Part shown: positions 11,719-24,584 of the stretch, piece by piece
Numbering within the stretch: the first letter of the stretch is position 1
Layout of the letters: each line of letters starts with the position of its first letter
Source of the DNA: Ehretia macrophylla
Lineage: Eukaryota > Streptophyta > Magnoliopsida > Boraginales > Ehretiaceae
DNA: 64,000 nucleotides
Assembly (NCBI GenBank): GCA_037974665.1
Contig: CM075778.1
Location: forward strand, 21,952,001-22,016,000
Reading direction: 5' to 3'
Made by a program: the position numbers and the translations under genes
The notes under the pieces: generated by a model
The model's input: only the letters and a program-made list of their open reading frames with translations
Told to the model about the DNA's origin: nothing
Databases searched by the model: none

Positions 11719-12290
11719 TCGTACCCCTGGAAAAATAACTTACAACATAATCATAAAATTAAATAAAACCCAAAATGTAATTCCTTGTGAAAGAAAGAGG
11801 AAAAACTAGGATTTTCAAGAAGAAGCGTGGTAGATTTTCGTCTCTAGATTGTTCTTCGTCTTTAACTTGTGAATCCTAAAGTTTTTATCTCTCTAGAACG
11901 TTTCTTTCCTCCCAAAGTCGGCTCCTCTTTTCTATTTCAAACTTTTCTTTTATATGCTAGGGTTTTTCTCTCTTTTGTCTTTTGCCTAAAATAACCCTCT
12001 GATATAAGAGGCAATTTCTCATTTTAGTCCCTGCGTAGCGCTATGACTAGTCATAAATTGGTGTGCAAGTCCTATGTGTTCCATGATTTAGTACACAATC
12101 AGTCCTTGATATTTTTCGCCAATTTAGCTCAGAAATCATTCTTGTTCCCAAATATTACCGTTCCTAAATATTACCTATGCCATAAAATGAACGAAAAACC
12201 CATAAGATTGCTTATAAATTAATCGAGAACTAACAAAAATTAAATAAAAAAGGTGTTGAAATATTATGTAAATAATTCACCCATCAAACA

Positions 12291-12540
12291 CCCCCAAACT
12301 TAAACTTTGCTTGTCCTCAAGCAAAAGACACGACTAAAGCAAAACAATCCTAAGATTAAAGACTCAACAAAATAACTCATAGAAGTAATATTGTAGGATA
12401 GTCAATTTTCCATGGCCTCAGTAGCAATTTTCAACACTCAACTTCAAGAGATATTTCCAAAAATCATGAGCATGAGGAATCTCAACTTCAAAATAAATTT
12501 CATCTTACTTTAAATCCCACAAGTGAGTGTGTGTATAGCT
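12291..12540 (-). mobile_element. PPT and short internal remnant of T1
   Basis: Read on the minus strand, a CTTGAGGACAAGCAAAG motif and AAGTTTGGGGG lie just before the LTR start at 12290. This motif pair marks the 3' end of many plant Tat/Athila-type elements. About 235 bases of internal sequence remain before copia C begins at 12541; no coding frame is recognisable. Confidence 0.5.
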
Positions 12541-14560
12541 TAAAGGGAAATGTTATATCACAAGAATCAAATTTTAAAAATACAAGAATAAGGCGGAAAC
12601 ATTCATGCATTGATTTTAAAACAAATAAAGCATGAAATAACTACTTGAATATCCAAACAGTTCATAGTTTAATTATAAAAGAAAATAAAGTTTTTAGGAA
12701 TACATTATCGCAAAGAATGAAACAATAAACCTTCACCTTTGCCGAAGAACAATGCTCCATACGCCTGGAAGAGTCTTCTGCTCTTCAACTTTGATCTTCC
12801 CTTCTATTCCAAAATCCTAGTTTAAGTGTTGATCAAGTTGTGGGACTTGATCTTGCTAAACTAACTTAAAGAAAACTATTTCGAGTTTTTTCAAAAGTTG
12901 AAGCTTACTCGTGAGAGAGAAAGAGAGAGATCTCAAAGGAGATGGTGCAATTGTAGAGCTTGGCGAAGAGGACTATTTATAGGTGAAATATGAGAGCTAA
13001 TCCTGTCTTAAAACAGAATCCTTTGGAGACTAGGATTATGACTTTGAATTATCCTTTGATCCCATAATACTATGGTAAATCCAATTCCAACTCATATTAA
13101 CTACTCCCACAATAAACTACCCTACATAGCTAATCCACCTACCCTAGGCAGACCCAGACCCAACGCCCTACCTTAGTCCACGTGCCAAGAGGTCCTGGCT
13201 AAGCCTGTGTGCTCTAATTTGATTAATTAATTAATTCCAATTAATTTTCAAAATCTAAATCTAGTCTACTATTTAAGAATAATACTATTTCCACCTATGA
13301 AAAATTATCTTAAATATTCTGTAGACTTTAGACTTTAATTAATTTATTAATTAATTATTTAATTGTTATATAACAATTATTTTAATCCAAAATTCAGCCA
13401 ATAATCAAAATAGAAAACATTTCCTACAAATAGGAAATTCTATTTATGGTATCTAATTGCCAACTGATTAAATCCTCTCTTTCAACTAGTAATTCTTATC
13501 TTTAGTAAATACACTTATAAGGTAAATGGCTAGAAGAGGGACTAAAGACATAATTATCCTTCCATTGAAAATGATCAAAATATTCTCGCTAGTTTCCTAG
13601 CAATATTTTGCCACTTTAACCTTAGTCTATTCCACTAAAAGACTTTGGTTGCACTCCAAGATAATTACTGTATAAACAGGAGTTAGTTAATAATATGTGA
13701 TGCACCGTCTTTAGATCAACTAAGTGATAATGACCAAAATACCCCTCTATACTCACTTATAGTCAAGACAAGTTTACCAAGTGTACTATCACATCTTTGA
13801 CTACATCTTATTCTCCTTAGAACCTCTAACCCATAATCTAACCATCCTCCGGAAGTTAACCACTTATACATGGGAGTTATCCATAAGTGTAACAACCAGT
13901 ACATTAAACTGTACTACTATGCATAGATTCAGGATGATCAACTTTGATCATTCTAAGGGAGTGATTATTGTATTGATTCCATATTGCATATACATGTCCC
14001 TTCTAACCATGTCCAGATACCCAAACCACAGAGCTATTGACCCAAATATAAGATCTCACCCATAGTGACTTAAAGTGCAAGAACTTGACTTCGTCAGTGC
14101 ATCCACATACGCTCAAAGTTAAGAGCACTAGCCCACTTAGAATCTAGTAGGTATAGGTGACCTCTTTCTTCGATAGTACTTCTTAAGAGTATTACACCTA
14201 CAGTGGCCCATGCATTGGTGAAGTAAGTCTGGAACCCTATCTATGATCAAGGCAAACCACCATTCTATAAAGGAAACTTATTCACAAAAACTTCTACCAT
14301 AGTAGAGAGCCCAGTTCTACTACTTGGTTATGGACTAAATAGTTCTACTTTACAAGTAACAATGACTTAGACCTTCTGTATGTAACCACCATGTACCTAA
14401 GTTAACACTTGAAACAAAGACCTTATATACATATATAAATCAACCACATAAGAGAGAAATATGCTCATAAATAAGATGACATTTAATTAATTATTGCAAA
14501 TATTCAAATACATTGATGGTAAAGTGCTAGTGGTCTTTTAGGCATATCCCATTCCCAACA
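12541..14560 (-). repeat. 3' LTR of copia C
   Basis: 2020 bp. On the minus strand it starts TGTTGGGAATGGG at 14560 and ends near 12541, where TAAAGGGAAATG aligns with TGAAGGGAAACG at 22431 in the 5' LTR. The part 12541 to about 13205 aligns with 22431-23099. Confidence 0.85.
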
Positions 14561-14573
14561 GACTCCCACTTGC
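14561..14573 (-). other. Polypurine tract of copia C
   Basis: On the minus strand TGCAAGTGGGAGTC runs directly into the LTR start TGTTGGG. This AAGTGGGAG tract is typical of plant copia elements. Confidence 0.8.
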
Positions 14574-14584
14574 ATGAAAGAACA

Positions 14585-17500
14585 CTAGGCTAAATAACCT
14601 AACAACTTAACTCCTATTGACTTAACATGTACAGAAAAGACCCTCTCCATAAGAGTCTTAGTGAAGGGATCTGCTAAGTTATTTGCGGAGGCAATTTTCT
14701 CAACCACTGTATCTCCTCTATGGATAAAATCATGGATTAAGTGATATTTTCTCTTAATATGTTTGTCTTTCCTATGGTTCCTTGGCTCTTTACTTTGTGT
14801 TACCACACCACTATTATTAAATTATATGACTATGGGTTTCTCTATGGCAGATACTATTTCCAACTCTAACATGAATTTCCTCAACCACACAGCTTCTTTA
14901 GCTGCTTCTGACACTGCCACATACTTAGCTTCCATGGTCGAATCTGCGATGGAAGTTTGCTTCAAAATTTTCCACGAAATTGTACCTCCTGATTGGGTAA
15001 AAACATATCCAGAAGTAAATCTCTTAGAATCCCTATCAGACTAGAAGTCTGAATCTATGTATGCCAACGGAGTAAGATCCTTAACTCGGTAGACCAACAT
15101 ATAATCCTTCATTCTCTGAAGATACTTGAATATATGTTTGGTTGCCACCCAGTGAGCTTGTCCTGGGTTTGACTGATATTGACTAACCATGCTAACGGCA
15201 AAGCAAATATCTAGTCTATTACATAACATGACGTACATAAGACTACCAACTACTGACGCATATGGAATCCGTCTCATGCTCTCTTCCTTATTAGGAGTTT
15301 TGGGACACTAATCTCGAGAAAGTGGAACTCTATGCCTGGAGGGCAACAAACCCTTCTTGGAGTTTATCATGTTAAACTTGACCAACATCTTCTCAACATA
15401 TGCAACTTGGGATAATGCTAGTACTTTGTTCTTGCGATCTCATAGGAATTTGATTCCTAGAACATAACTAGCTTCTTACAAGTCCTTTTTAAATTGAGAA
15501 GAGAGCCAAATCTTTATGGATGTCAACATCCCTACATCGTCCCCAATCAATAGGATGTTATCCATATAAAGGACAAGAAATGCAATAGCTTGGCTATCCC
15601 TTTTCTTGTACACACATGGTTCGTCAATGTTTTGCTCAAAACCAAAGGCTTTGACTACTTCGTTGAAACGAATGTTCCATGCCTTAGATGCTTGCTTAAG
15701 TCCATAGATGGACCTCTTAAGCTTACAGACCATGTTTTCTTGGCCTTTCACAATGAATCCGTCTGGTTGTGTCATATAGATGTTCTCGTTAAGATTTTAG
15801 TTAAGAAAAACTGTCTTGACGTCCATCTGCCATATGTCGTAGTAGTAATGACAAATGATGGCCAAGAGAATCCTTATGGACTTTAGTATGGCTAGTGGTG
15901 AGAAAGTCTTCTCATAGTCGATACCCTCCTTCAAAGTGTATCCTTTTACCATCAGCCTAGCCTTGAAGGTTTTTACTTTCCTATCCACTCATCTCTTTCT
16001 CTTGTAGACCCACTTGTACCCTATAGGTTTTACCTCTTCGGGCGCTACTACAAGATCCCAAACCTTGTTGGAATACATTGACTCCAACTCAGATTCTATT
16101 GCCTTATGCCAATGGTCTACATCTACGTCCGCTACTGCTTCATTGCAACTAGTGGATCGTCAACCTGATTGGAGACTGCTTCAAAAAGCTATCCATAGTC
16201 TCTTTTTAGTTGTCTCGACGTTCTTCCACTACGATGAGGCTCCGACGCGATTAAGGGAATTTGCTGTTCATTTTCTGTTTCAGTCATAGGTGCAAGTAAA
16301 GTAGTAGAAGTCTTAGTAGTGACTTCTTCTAGTGTAGCTTCTGAATTCGACTGTTGATGGATAACACTATCATCCTCCAAGTATCTAGCATGTGTACTTA
16401 TTAGCACTTTCTGCTTTTTAGGATGATAGAATATTCCACCTCTTGTTCCCTTAGGATATCCTATAAATAGCATATCTCAGCCATTGGTTCCAACTTTGAA
16501 GCAAAGTTATTCAGTACATAAGCTAGACACCCCTAAATGTGGATGTGCCTTAAATTGGGCTTGCGCCCTAGCCACAACTCATAAGGTGTCTTAGGTATTG
16601 ATTTAGAAGGCACTAGGTTCAAGAAGTATGCCGCTGCTTCTAAGGCATAACCCTAAAATGATATGGGTAGAGTCGCGTGACTCATCATAGATCTTACCAT
16701 ATCTAGTAGAGTCCAATTTCGTTTCTCAAACACACCATTCTGTTGAGGAGTGCCAGGTATGGTTAATTGAGACATAATTCCCTGTTGTATGAGATAGTCT
16801 TTGAACTCACCCGAGAGGTATTCCCCACATTGATCAGACCGAAGTGCGTTTATGGGTTTTCTTAATTGCAGCTCTGCTTCTGCCTTAAATTCTCTGAATT
16901 TGCCAAAGGATTCAGACTTGCGTCGCATTAGGAAAACATATCCATATCTGGAGTAATCATCGATGAAGGAGATGAAGTACTAAAAATCTCCTCGAGCCGG
17001 TGCGCTCATGGGTCCACACACATTAGTGTGTACCAATTCCAACACTTCACTTGTCCTATGCCCCTTAGAGGTAAACGACCTTTTGGTCATCTTCCCTTTT
17101 AGACAGGATTCACAGTGAGTCCATGGTTCAAGATCTAATGAACCCAAGGACCCATCCTTGACCAATCTTTGTATCATTTTTTGGTTTATATGACCCAAAC
17201 GTAGGTGCCACAAGTATGTGTCATTGGTGGATGAAATCTTTCTTTTAAGGGAAGTAAAACATTCAGTTTCTATGCACATTGGAAATAGTTGGATAGAGAT
17301 AGAATAAATTATCATGCTTTCTACCAGAACATATCATATTTCCATTTCTACTGATCGTTAAATAAGAATGGAAAGTAATAGAATAACCTCTATTAATCAA
17401 TTGCAAAACTGAAACAAGATTCTTTCGCATGTCTGGAACATAATAAACATTGACTAATTCTAACACTCTATCATTAAAATGTAAAGAAACTTTTCCAACT

Positions 17501-18384
17501 ACAGTGTCCTAGACCTTCGCTCCGTTGCCAACCTTTAGAGAGAACTCTTCTTTACCTAGCATCCTCGTTTGCTGAAAGCCCTGCAACGAATTATAGATGT
17601 GATTAGTGGATCCAGAATCTACTATCTAGGTATTAGTAAAATCAACCACCAAACAAGTTTCAACGAGAAAAGTAAAATGCGTATCTTTCTTGCCTTCGGC
17701 AAGGTACTTGGGGCAATCGTCTTTCCAGTGACTTGTTTGGCCATAAACGAAGCATCTCCTAGTGGGCCTTTTACCTGCTTTCTTTATTATCATTGACCTT
17801 GATCGCAATCCTCGACCTTCTATCTTTTTGACAACCCTTGCGGTTTCCAACTCTTTAATTAACTGTTCAGTTGTCCAGTTCCTCCCACTTGACTGGGACT
17901 ATCTCCTGATCTGATTAAAGGATTTGGGCAAGATTTCTAGAATCAAATTTGTCTGCTCTAGAAGACTAATTCTAGCACTTAGGGATCTAGACAAGGAGAT
18001 ACTATCCATCATCTTCAACACGTGTTTCTCAATGGAATCACCTTCTCTCATCCTAGTAGTCTTCAGCTTACTTCGAGTGGCAAAAAATGTTATCATGTCA
18101 GATGAAAACTCTATGTCTATGTGCTAAGATCGTAGAGTATCAGAGATGGAAGCAAGAATAATAATACCGGCTAGCTTGTCAGCCAGTCTCCATATTTCCT
18201 CTAACTCTCTTCTATATTGGTCAGAAGTGGCCTCAATCTTAGGACATGGTTGAGTAAGAACATATGCATACCCACGATTTATGAGTATTATGTCCAAGTT
18301 TTATTTCCAGTCTTTATAGTTATATCCAATTAATTTTCCTTGTAAATTGTATATAGACATGGGAATAGAATACTTGTATGCCAT
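14585..18384 (-). pseudogene. gag-pol polyprotein of copia C (decayed)
   Basis: The ATG at 18384 opens MAYKYSIPMSIYN, a copia gag start, with an in-frame TAA about 33 codons in. Then a zinc knuckle with its second Cys replaced by Tyr (CFVYGQTSHWKDDC, near 17740), protease VDSGSTNHI near 17610, integrase zinc region HLRLGHINQ and CESCLKGK near 17150, integrase core SDQCGEYLS and QQNGVFEKRN near 16750, reverse transcriptase QMDVKTVFLN and SIYGLKQASKAW, and RNase H ending NLADPFTKTL with stop at 14585. The RT catalytic box reads YMDN instead of Y(V/M)DD. Several frameshifts and stops separate these blocks. No env-like frame follows. Confidence 0.9.
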
Positions 18385-18584
18385 CTTAATCTGAATATTC
18401 GTGCAACATAATTAAACATGGGAAAATTATTTAAGACATATATGTATGGCATGCATGAGAAAATAACATCGGGAACTCGTGAATGTTGATGCACAAGCAT
18501 AGGTAACCCTTTTAACTATAACTAGATTCCTAGTGATTACCCTATCACTACTTAGTTTGGCTTCCTAAGACCCGATAGCGCTTA

Positions 18585-18804
18585 CTCCGTAAGGTGGTTA
18601 TTATCTATCTTGAGTCGAGTGTAAATACCATTCCTTATGGGATTTCCTAGATAATTCAGACTCGAGCCTCCGTAGGGAGGTTACTCTTATCTATAGCCTA
18701 GAACTCCACCATAGGGTGGTTGCTCCACTAATATCTTTGATATGCATTCCCAATTTTAGATCAAACCACTAAATCTAGGAATAATGTCATCCTCCGTAGG
18801 GAGC
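18585..18804 (-). repeat. Series of mini-hairpins in copia leader
   Basis: Plus-strand units: CCTCC-GTAG-GGAGG (18667-18680), CCACC-ATAG-GGTGG (18706-18719), CTCC-GTAG-GGAG (18792-18803), and an imperfect one, ACTCC-GTAA-GGTGG (18584-18597). The stem differs by a compensating T-A to A-T swap between the first two while the four-base loop stays NTAG/NTAA. Confidence 0.6.
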
Positions 18805-20371
18805 AAACCGCATGGTAAGGCGAGGTGGTATCAACCAATAATATGATCCAAACATGAAAAGCCGTGGAATTTCTTAGTTCTCTCTCCCACTCAATTATTT
18901 GGACTAAGGGTTTCTACTTATGTATTTTCCTTCAATACTTAATTTTTGTTTTTCTCAAAAAATTAGATTAAAGCCTATAATCATTTTGTCTAAAACCTTC
19001 AAGTATAATATTCAAATCACATAAACCTAATCCGGGTTATTATTCTAACCTTAGGTAAGGCTTTCTATAAGTCTCTAGTCAAGTCTAGGTTTCTAAGGCA
19101 AAATAGTCATCTTAATATTTTCCTTAACCAATTTCATTCTATAATTTAATTAATCTTTAGACTCTAATAATTCTAGTCTAATACCTAGATTAATTATTTG
19201 ACTTGACTATCAAAACTTAGTTTTTATACTTATAGGATTGCCTATAAGTTAATCCTATAAGGTAAACTTAATGCTAAACAATTTTGCATAATAAAATAAA
19301 TATGAACTAATTATGAAAAATATATAATTAAGCAAAATTGATTTACTAGCATTTAATAAACAATTAACCATAAAATAACTCCCATAAATTAATATTTTAC
19401 TTTTTGCTGAAACAAAAATCTGTAAAATATGCTTCATTTTAATCCATGTGAATAAACAAAAAAAAATAAAACAGAAAAAAATATATAAAAACAAAGAAGG
19501 TCTACGCGGGTGGTCACGCGCTCTAGCGTGCGTGATGGCGCTCTCCAGCGCGCACGTGCCAAAAAACCTTTATTTTTGTGTGTTGTCACATTCCTTGGCT
19601 AATTTGGATTAACTCTTTCAAGTTGTCCAATCCAATTCTATAATCAAAAATCACATTAATATGAATTTCTAACGCGAAATTGCAAGAAAACTAATTTCCA
19701 TAAATTCCTATTATTCTTGGGAGTTTAAAGTGGTTTCAAATTATTAGTTAAAACCTTTTAAACTACTATTTCACAAGTAATTTAATCCAAGTTCAATTTC
19801 TAATCCTAAACCACATATGAATTAATTTTCAACAATTAATTCTAATAAACATAGAAACTAATAAGAACACATAATTCCATGCAATAAAAACAATATACAA
19901 ATCTGAATTTTTCAATGTTCTTAGTTTATTTATTAGTTTCTACTATTAAATAATTAATGTCACGCCCCAACTCGACCCCACCTACGACCAATCAGGACGC
20001 AACGGAATTTCGGCAGTATAACGACAGTAAATAGGATACTGAGGCTCTAAACCAATCTCAATAGAACATCATACATCAACTTCATAAACCATATAACAAA
20101 CAACTCCTCAATAAAATAACAACATACATCATAACCATATTATACAATAATCATTCCTCATTATACGCCTCCGTTTCAACATAATACATGAACCTTAATA
20201 TACATTGCAAAATATATTGATACCAACCTAGCAACCTATACATAGACAAAAGGAAGACTACTAAGATAGCATCAACTAATTCATTATCTTTTCAACATCT
20301 TCTACATTAAGAATTACAAAGCATATAAAAGTCCGCTAAGTTAATATACAAGATAGTAAAACGACATAACA

Positions 20372-20470
20372 TCAAGGATAAGACTCCGGAACATAAGACT
20401 CATCCACGTAAGGCACATTTTTCACATTTTTCTCTTCAGGAGGCACGTACCCGTAGTCTTGCGAAAGAAC
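20372..20470 (-). CDS. Conserved LTR micro-ORF, B1
   Basis: A 32-residue frame after the acceptor: VLSQDYGYVPPEEKNV, then KNVPYVDESYVPESYP and TGA. It matches the B2 and B3 frames except for one in-frame nine-base duplication (AAA AAT GTG twice), which keeps the frame. An in-frame ATG (MLTG) lies four codons upstream if the acceptor is not used. Translation unproven, but the frame is kept although nearby LTR sequence has diverged. Confidence 0.45.
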   Translation of the reverse strand, partial: VLSQDYGYVPPEEKNVKNVPYVDESYVPESYP

Positions 20471-20472
20471 AC

Positions 20473-21611
20473 CTGTAAGCATACAATAATAGAGAGTGAG
20501 CTTATATAAAATAAGCCTAGTGATGATCCGATAGATCTCTAACAGTATTCACTATACTCCTTGAAAATAATCCTTTGAGCAAGTAAACACACAATAAGAT
20601 CAATAATACTAACATCACATAATCTATAATGACCATTCAATAAAGGATACGCTAGTTGGTGTAGCTCCAAACACCATCACGATCATAACAGCCTTCTTGT
20701 GACTCCCATAAACTCACGCACCTGAGGTACCCCAATAACCTCTCCCTCCATGACACCTCCGTCATGCGAGCTGGAGACAGTCTCGGTAGTCATGGCGTTA
20801 TCAACCCGACAGCCCGATGCTGCCTAAGAGGTGACACACACATACCAAAGACTCAGCAATAATAATAAACATCAATCATTCACAGGAGGACAGTCTAGCA
20901 GAACTGCCTATCTCCCGGCATCAATCATCAATCAATAATCATATTATCATCATAATAACATCAATAATCAATTTAACAACAAATAACTAAGTTAGATGAC
21001 AAAGTAGGCCATCAACCTGAACATGCATTGAACACACAATCAAACCCTAGTTTACCCATCATCAACTCACAATTCAATCACTCAAACCACACACAATCAA
21101 CTAAAGGCATAATTTAACATTTTAAAGAAAGACAACCTAAACTTCAAATATTCATATCTTACATTCTACTAATCCAAACAACTCCAAATCAGTTTCTATC
21201 ACTCACCCATTCAATCAACTACATTAGCCCCCTCGGAAACCAACCAAAACACATCCAAATCATGCCCAATAACCCTAAAACCCTAGTGTGTCATGGCTGA
21301 AATTTTTGGATTTTAGCACCGACCTCACAATCGAAAATTCGGCATTACAACGGCGCTACCACGTAATTATCAAACTTTTAGAAATCGACGACAATCAATT
21401 TCAACCAATACAACTCAAGATAATCAACTTTAAATACCCGAAAATAAATAATTATGCTACAACGGTTCAAATCTCGCAAGAATACATATAAATGATCCCT
21501 AGCATGCATGGAGCAATAATCTAACTTCAAATTAACATTCTAACGGTTCAATAATTATTTATACGCATAAACACAAAATATGAGTTTTGAGATCTAGAAT
21601 TTTTCTCTCAC
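20473..21611 (-). other. Intron-like span inside LTR B1
   Basis: Minus strand: donor CATCTAAG/GTGAGAG (21612/21611) and acceptor GCTTACAG/G (20473/20472); 1139 bp. A CTACTTT-loop hairpin lies at 20991-21016. Confidence 0.5.
20991..21016 (-). other. CTACTTT-loop hairpin, LTR B1
   Basis: Plus strand GTTAGATGAC, AAAGTAG, GCCATCAAC. On the sense (minus) strand the stem GATGGC/GTCATC pairs with one G-U. Confidence 0.5.
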
Positions 21612-22416
21612 CTTAGATGCGATATAAGCCTAGAAATGCGTGCAATGTGTGCCCAACAAGCGGAATGCAACTCGGCACGAAGTTCTATGGACAAAAACTA
21701 GGTTTTTCTTTGAAAAATTGTTTTGAAAACCTTGAAAACTCTTTGGCTTATTCTCCCATGAAGCTCTCGGCCATCTAGGTGTGTTTGAGGGTGTTTTTGT
21801 GCTTTGTGAGTGTGTGTTGGTGATATATGCATGAAAGTCAACAATTTAAATGAAAGTCAAAGTTGAAACTTTAGTATTTTTAGTGTTTTCTTGTCTTTTA
21901 AATGCATTTTAGCTATCTCTTTGCTCAAAACAAAAATGCAACTCCTAAGATAGCTCAAGTAGGTTATTTTTAGGTGACAAGAAGTTTTACAATCAAACAA
22001 TTTCACCCGAGTCGGCTTAAAACTCGATTTTTGTAAAAAGCGGTGTAAAAACCCTAATAAATTCCTAAGCCGATTTGAAAACCGTTTTCATCAAACACAA
22101 GTCTATTAAAGTCCGAGGACTAGGTCTAGAAGGGTTAAAAAGACCAGTTTCAAAATTTTAGCGGACGTGTTTTGAAAATACTATTCACTAAAAATCGACA
22201 ATAAAATTTCTGACTCCGTTTTTTATGAAAATTTTATGAATGCACATTTAGCATGTTCTAGGAGTATTAATATCAAAATTACCACATTCTAAGTCATATA
22301 GCACATAGACAGGTCATTTCATGCAAAACGAGAATAAACACGCAAAACGAGACATGATAGAAAAGTGGGGTTTCACAATTAAACTAGTCTAACTATTCCA
22401 TAATTTAATTCGTAGT

Positions 22417-22429
22417 GGCTCTGATACCA
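22417..22429 (-). other. Primer-binding site of copia C
   Basis: GGCTCTGATACCA on the plus strand, the complement of TGGTATCAGAGCC: initiator tRNA-Met primer, one base from the 5' LTR edge at 22431. Confidence 0.9.
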
Positions 22430-22430
22430 C

Positions 22431-23099
22431 TGAAGGGAAACGTTATATCGTATGAATCAAATTCTTAAAATACAAGAATAAGGCGGAAACATTTATGCAT
22501 GGATCTTTAAAACGAATAAAGCATGAAATAGCTACTTGAACATCAAAATAGTTCAAAGTTTAATTATAAAAGCAAATAAAATTTTTCAGGAATACCTTAT
22601 AGCGAAGAACAAAACAAGAAAACTTCACCTTTGCCGAAGAACAATGCTCCACATGCTTGGAAGAGTCTTCTGCTCCTCAACTTTGATGTTCTCCTCTATT
22701 CCAAAATCCTAGGTTAAGTGTTGATCAAGTTGTGGGACTTGATCTTGCTAAACTAACTAAAATAAAAACTATTTCGAGTTTCTTCAACAGTTGAAGCTTA
22801 CTTGTGAGAGACAAAGAGAGAGATCTCAAAGGAGATGGTGCAATTGTAGAACTTGGGGAAAAGAACTATTTATAGGTGAAATATGAGAGCTAATCTTGTC
22901 TTAAAACAGAATCCTTTGGAGACTAGGATTAGGACTTGAATTATCATTTGATCGCATAATGCTATGGTAAATCCAATTCCAACTCATATTTACTCCCACA
23001 ATAAACTGCCCCACATAGCCGACCCACGTACCCTAGGCTGACCCAGACCTAGCGCCCTACCTTGGTCCATATGCCAAGAGGTCTTGGTTAAACTTGTGT
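22431..23099 (-). repeat. 5' LTR of copia C, truncated
   Basis: Aligns with 12541 to about 13205 of the 3' LTR (same order of blocks, e.g. AGAGAGATCTCAAAGGAGAT). It stops at 23100, where TGTAACAACCCG of gypsy LTR I begins. Confidence 0.8.
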
Positions 23100-24000
23100 T
23101 GTAACAACCCGATCCAACCCCAACACGTCAGACGAGGAAAAACGGACGGAGTCTTCTTTGTACTGTGGACAATCCAACACCTATTCAATCAAACTCGACA
23201 ACGAGCATTCAACAACGTCATTTGAAGTCCTGTATGACATGCATGATAGGTTCAACATCTATTTAACATATATTTTTACAACTCAAGCCTATCAACATTA
23301 GAAGTCCAAACTAATCTAAGTTTGCATTTATTACATCTCTACAATGACTTATAAAACTCACAACATTCTCATTATGTTACAAGATATAACTACGACCTAT
23401 CACGAGCAAAATGGAGCTGCATTGCAAAGTAGGCCATACAACTCGCGAAATACTTCAAAACCTGCCTCGCTTTACCTGAAATTGTTGAAGAAAAAGGGGT
23501 GAACAACCATATGCTCAGTGAGAAGGGAAAAATACAGGAAGGCTTTTGCAAAACCCTTTTCATGAATGCACATAGGTCAATTTTATATGAATCAAATAAT
23601 GAGTATACACCAAGCAAGCAATAGGCAATAACAAGAAGCTTGAGGCATTCAATCAAGTAATAAGAAACTGAGTAAACTCTTATAAAAAGGATACGATTTC
23701 AATCCCTCGTTATCACTCCCACTTCCTTTGCGATGCGATAACATAACGATAAAGCCCTTATAACTCTGGTAGGTATACTTTGGATGTACCTCGATAACCT
23801 ATGATCTAATATGCCAAGGCCTTTACTGACCAAGCGAGTGAGAGAATAAGACATGGAGGTTTCTCATTCAACCATTGGCAAGCCTGCTGCCGCCCAGTAG
23901 AGGCACAACACTTCTGTGCCGAAAATGGTTGCAACCATCGATAATACTCAATAAACACTTAAATAGTCAATAAGGCGATTAATCGATAATCACGTAAATG

Positions 24001-24026
24001 AGGGGACAACATGGTAGGTTGCCTCT
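24001..24026 (-). other. Variant hairpin, LTR I
   Basis: Plus strand AGGGGACAAC, loop ATGGTAG, GTTGCCTCT. Loop differs from AAAGTAG at two bases; the inner stem is kept. Confidence 0.4.
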
Positions 24027-24584
24027 TGAACATTTGGGCAAACAACTAAACAATTTAATCAATCAAGCATTCAAGTAAACACTATAACCAATAAGGCATT
24101 TACAACCAATAATTCAATTAACTCATGGATTTCACTTAACTCTAATAACTAATAACTTGCACTTGGAATTAGCTTATCAATTATTTTAACATTCAACAAG
24201 CTAGCAACACAAAGAAAGGACCATTTCAACTAGAGGTCAAAATAATTACAAGTTATACTCAAACATTTAGACATTTAACAAACAATATAACTTATAAAGC
24301 ATTGACAACCAATAATTCACTCAATTCTTATATCTAGCGATAGTAAAGAAGGCCACTATCTATTGCACATGCTTTTACTTTTAACCTTCCTTCATTAGCA
24401 ATTGGCTTGCACATATGCATCAATAGCTAATTTAGAATCAATTCTAGTAATTGAACCACTTAGCAACCAAAGTATTTACATTTCTAATTGAAATCGAAAG
24501 AACATTGCAAGCAAAACAAGCATATACCAAACTAGCAAAGGCGTAGCACTTATTCGGCACAAGGGAAGAAAAGAAAGACCACGA

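Larger units (their letters stand above)
1499..12290 (-). mobile_element. Tat-type gypsy LTR (T1), split by element A1
   Basis: At 12290 the minus strand reads TGTTTGATGGGTGAATT directly after a G-rich tract and an AAGTTTGGGGG-type motif, the usual 3' LTR start of Tat/Athila-type elements. The LTR therefore runs leftward from 12290, is interrupted by A1 (2178-11718, TSD TCGTA), and continues from 2177 to about 1499. The left edge is uncertain; I placed it by analogy with solo LTR T2, where a CCACAGGGA-like block lies about 115 bases inside the LTR end (here TTCCCATAAGG near 1565). Confidence 0.5.
19958..22377 (-). mobile_element. Solo gypsy LTR B1
   Basis: 2420 bp, TGTCACGCCCCAACTCG on the plus strand to TTTCACA, so TGTGAAACCCCAC...GGGGCGTGACA on its own sense strand. 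Perfect TSD ATTAA at 19953-19957 and 22378-22382. No internal domain, so a solo LTR made by LTR-LTR recombination. It sits in the leader of copia C. Confidence 0.9.
18385..22430 (-). mobile_element. Untranslated leader of copia C
   Basis: About 1.6 kb of leader once solo LTR B1 (19958-22377) is removed. No coding frame recognised. At 18585-18804 the leader carries a series of short hairpins (separate entry). The primer-binding site lies at its right end. Confidence 0.7.
12541..23099 (-). mobile_element. Ty1/copia element C with nested inserts
   Basis: Minus orientation: 3' LTR 12541-14560, polypurine tract 14561-14573, gag-pol 14585-18384, leader 18385-22430, primer-binding site 22417-22429, and 5' LTR from 22431 rightward, cut at 23100 by gypsy LTR I. 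The LTR start TGTTGGGAATGGGATATGCC and the order protease-integrase-RT-RNase H define copia; the LTR length and start suggest an Angela/Tork-like lineage (inference). Only about 670 bp of the 5' LTR remains; I did not find its outer part, so the right TSD cannot be checked. Confidence 0.88.

Noticed and set aside
13781..14065. A 94-codon plus-strand frame in copia C's 3' LTR
   Set aside because: Antisense to the element, low-complexity composition, no recognisable domain; chance frame.
21288..21491. A 67-codon frame inside LTR B1
   Set aside because: Antisense to the LTR and not kept in B2 or B3.
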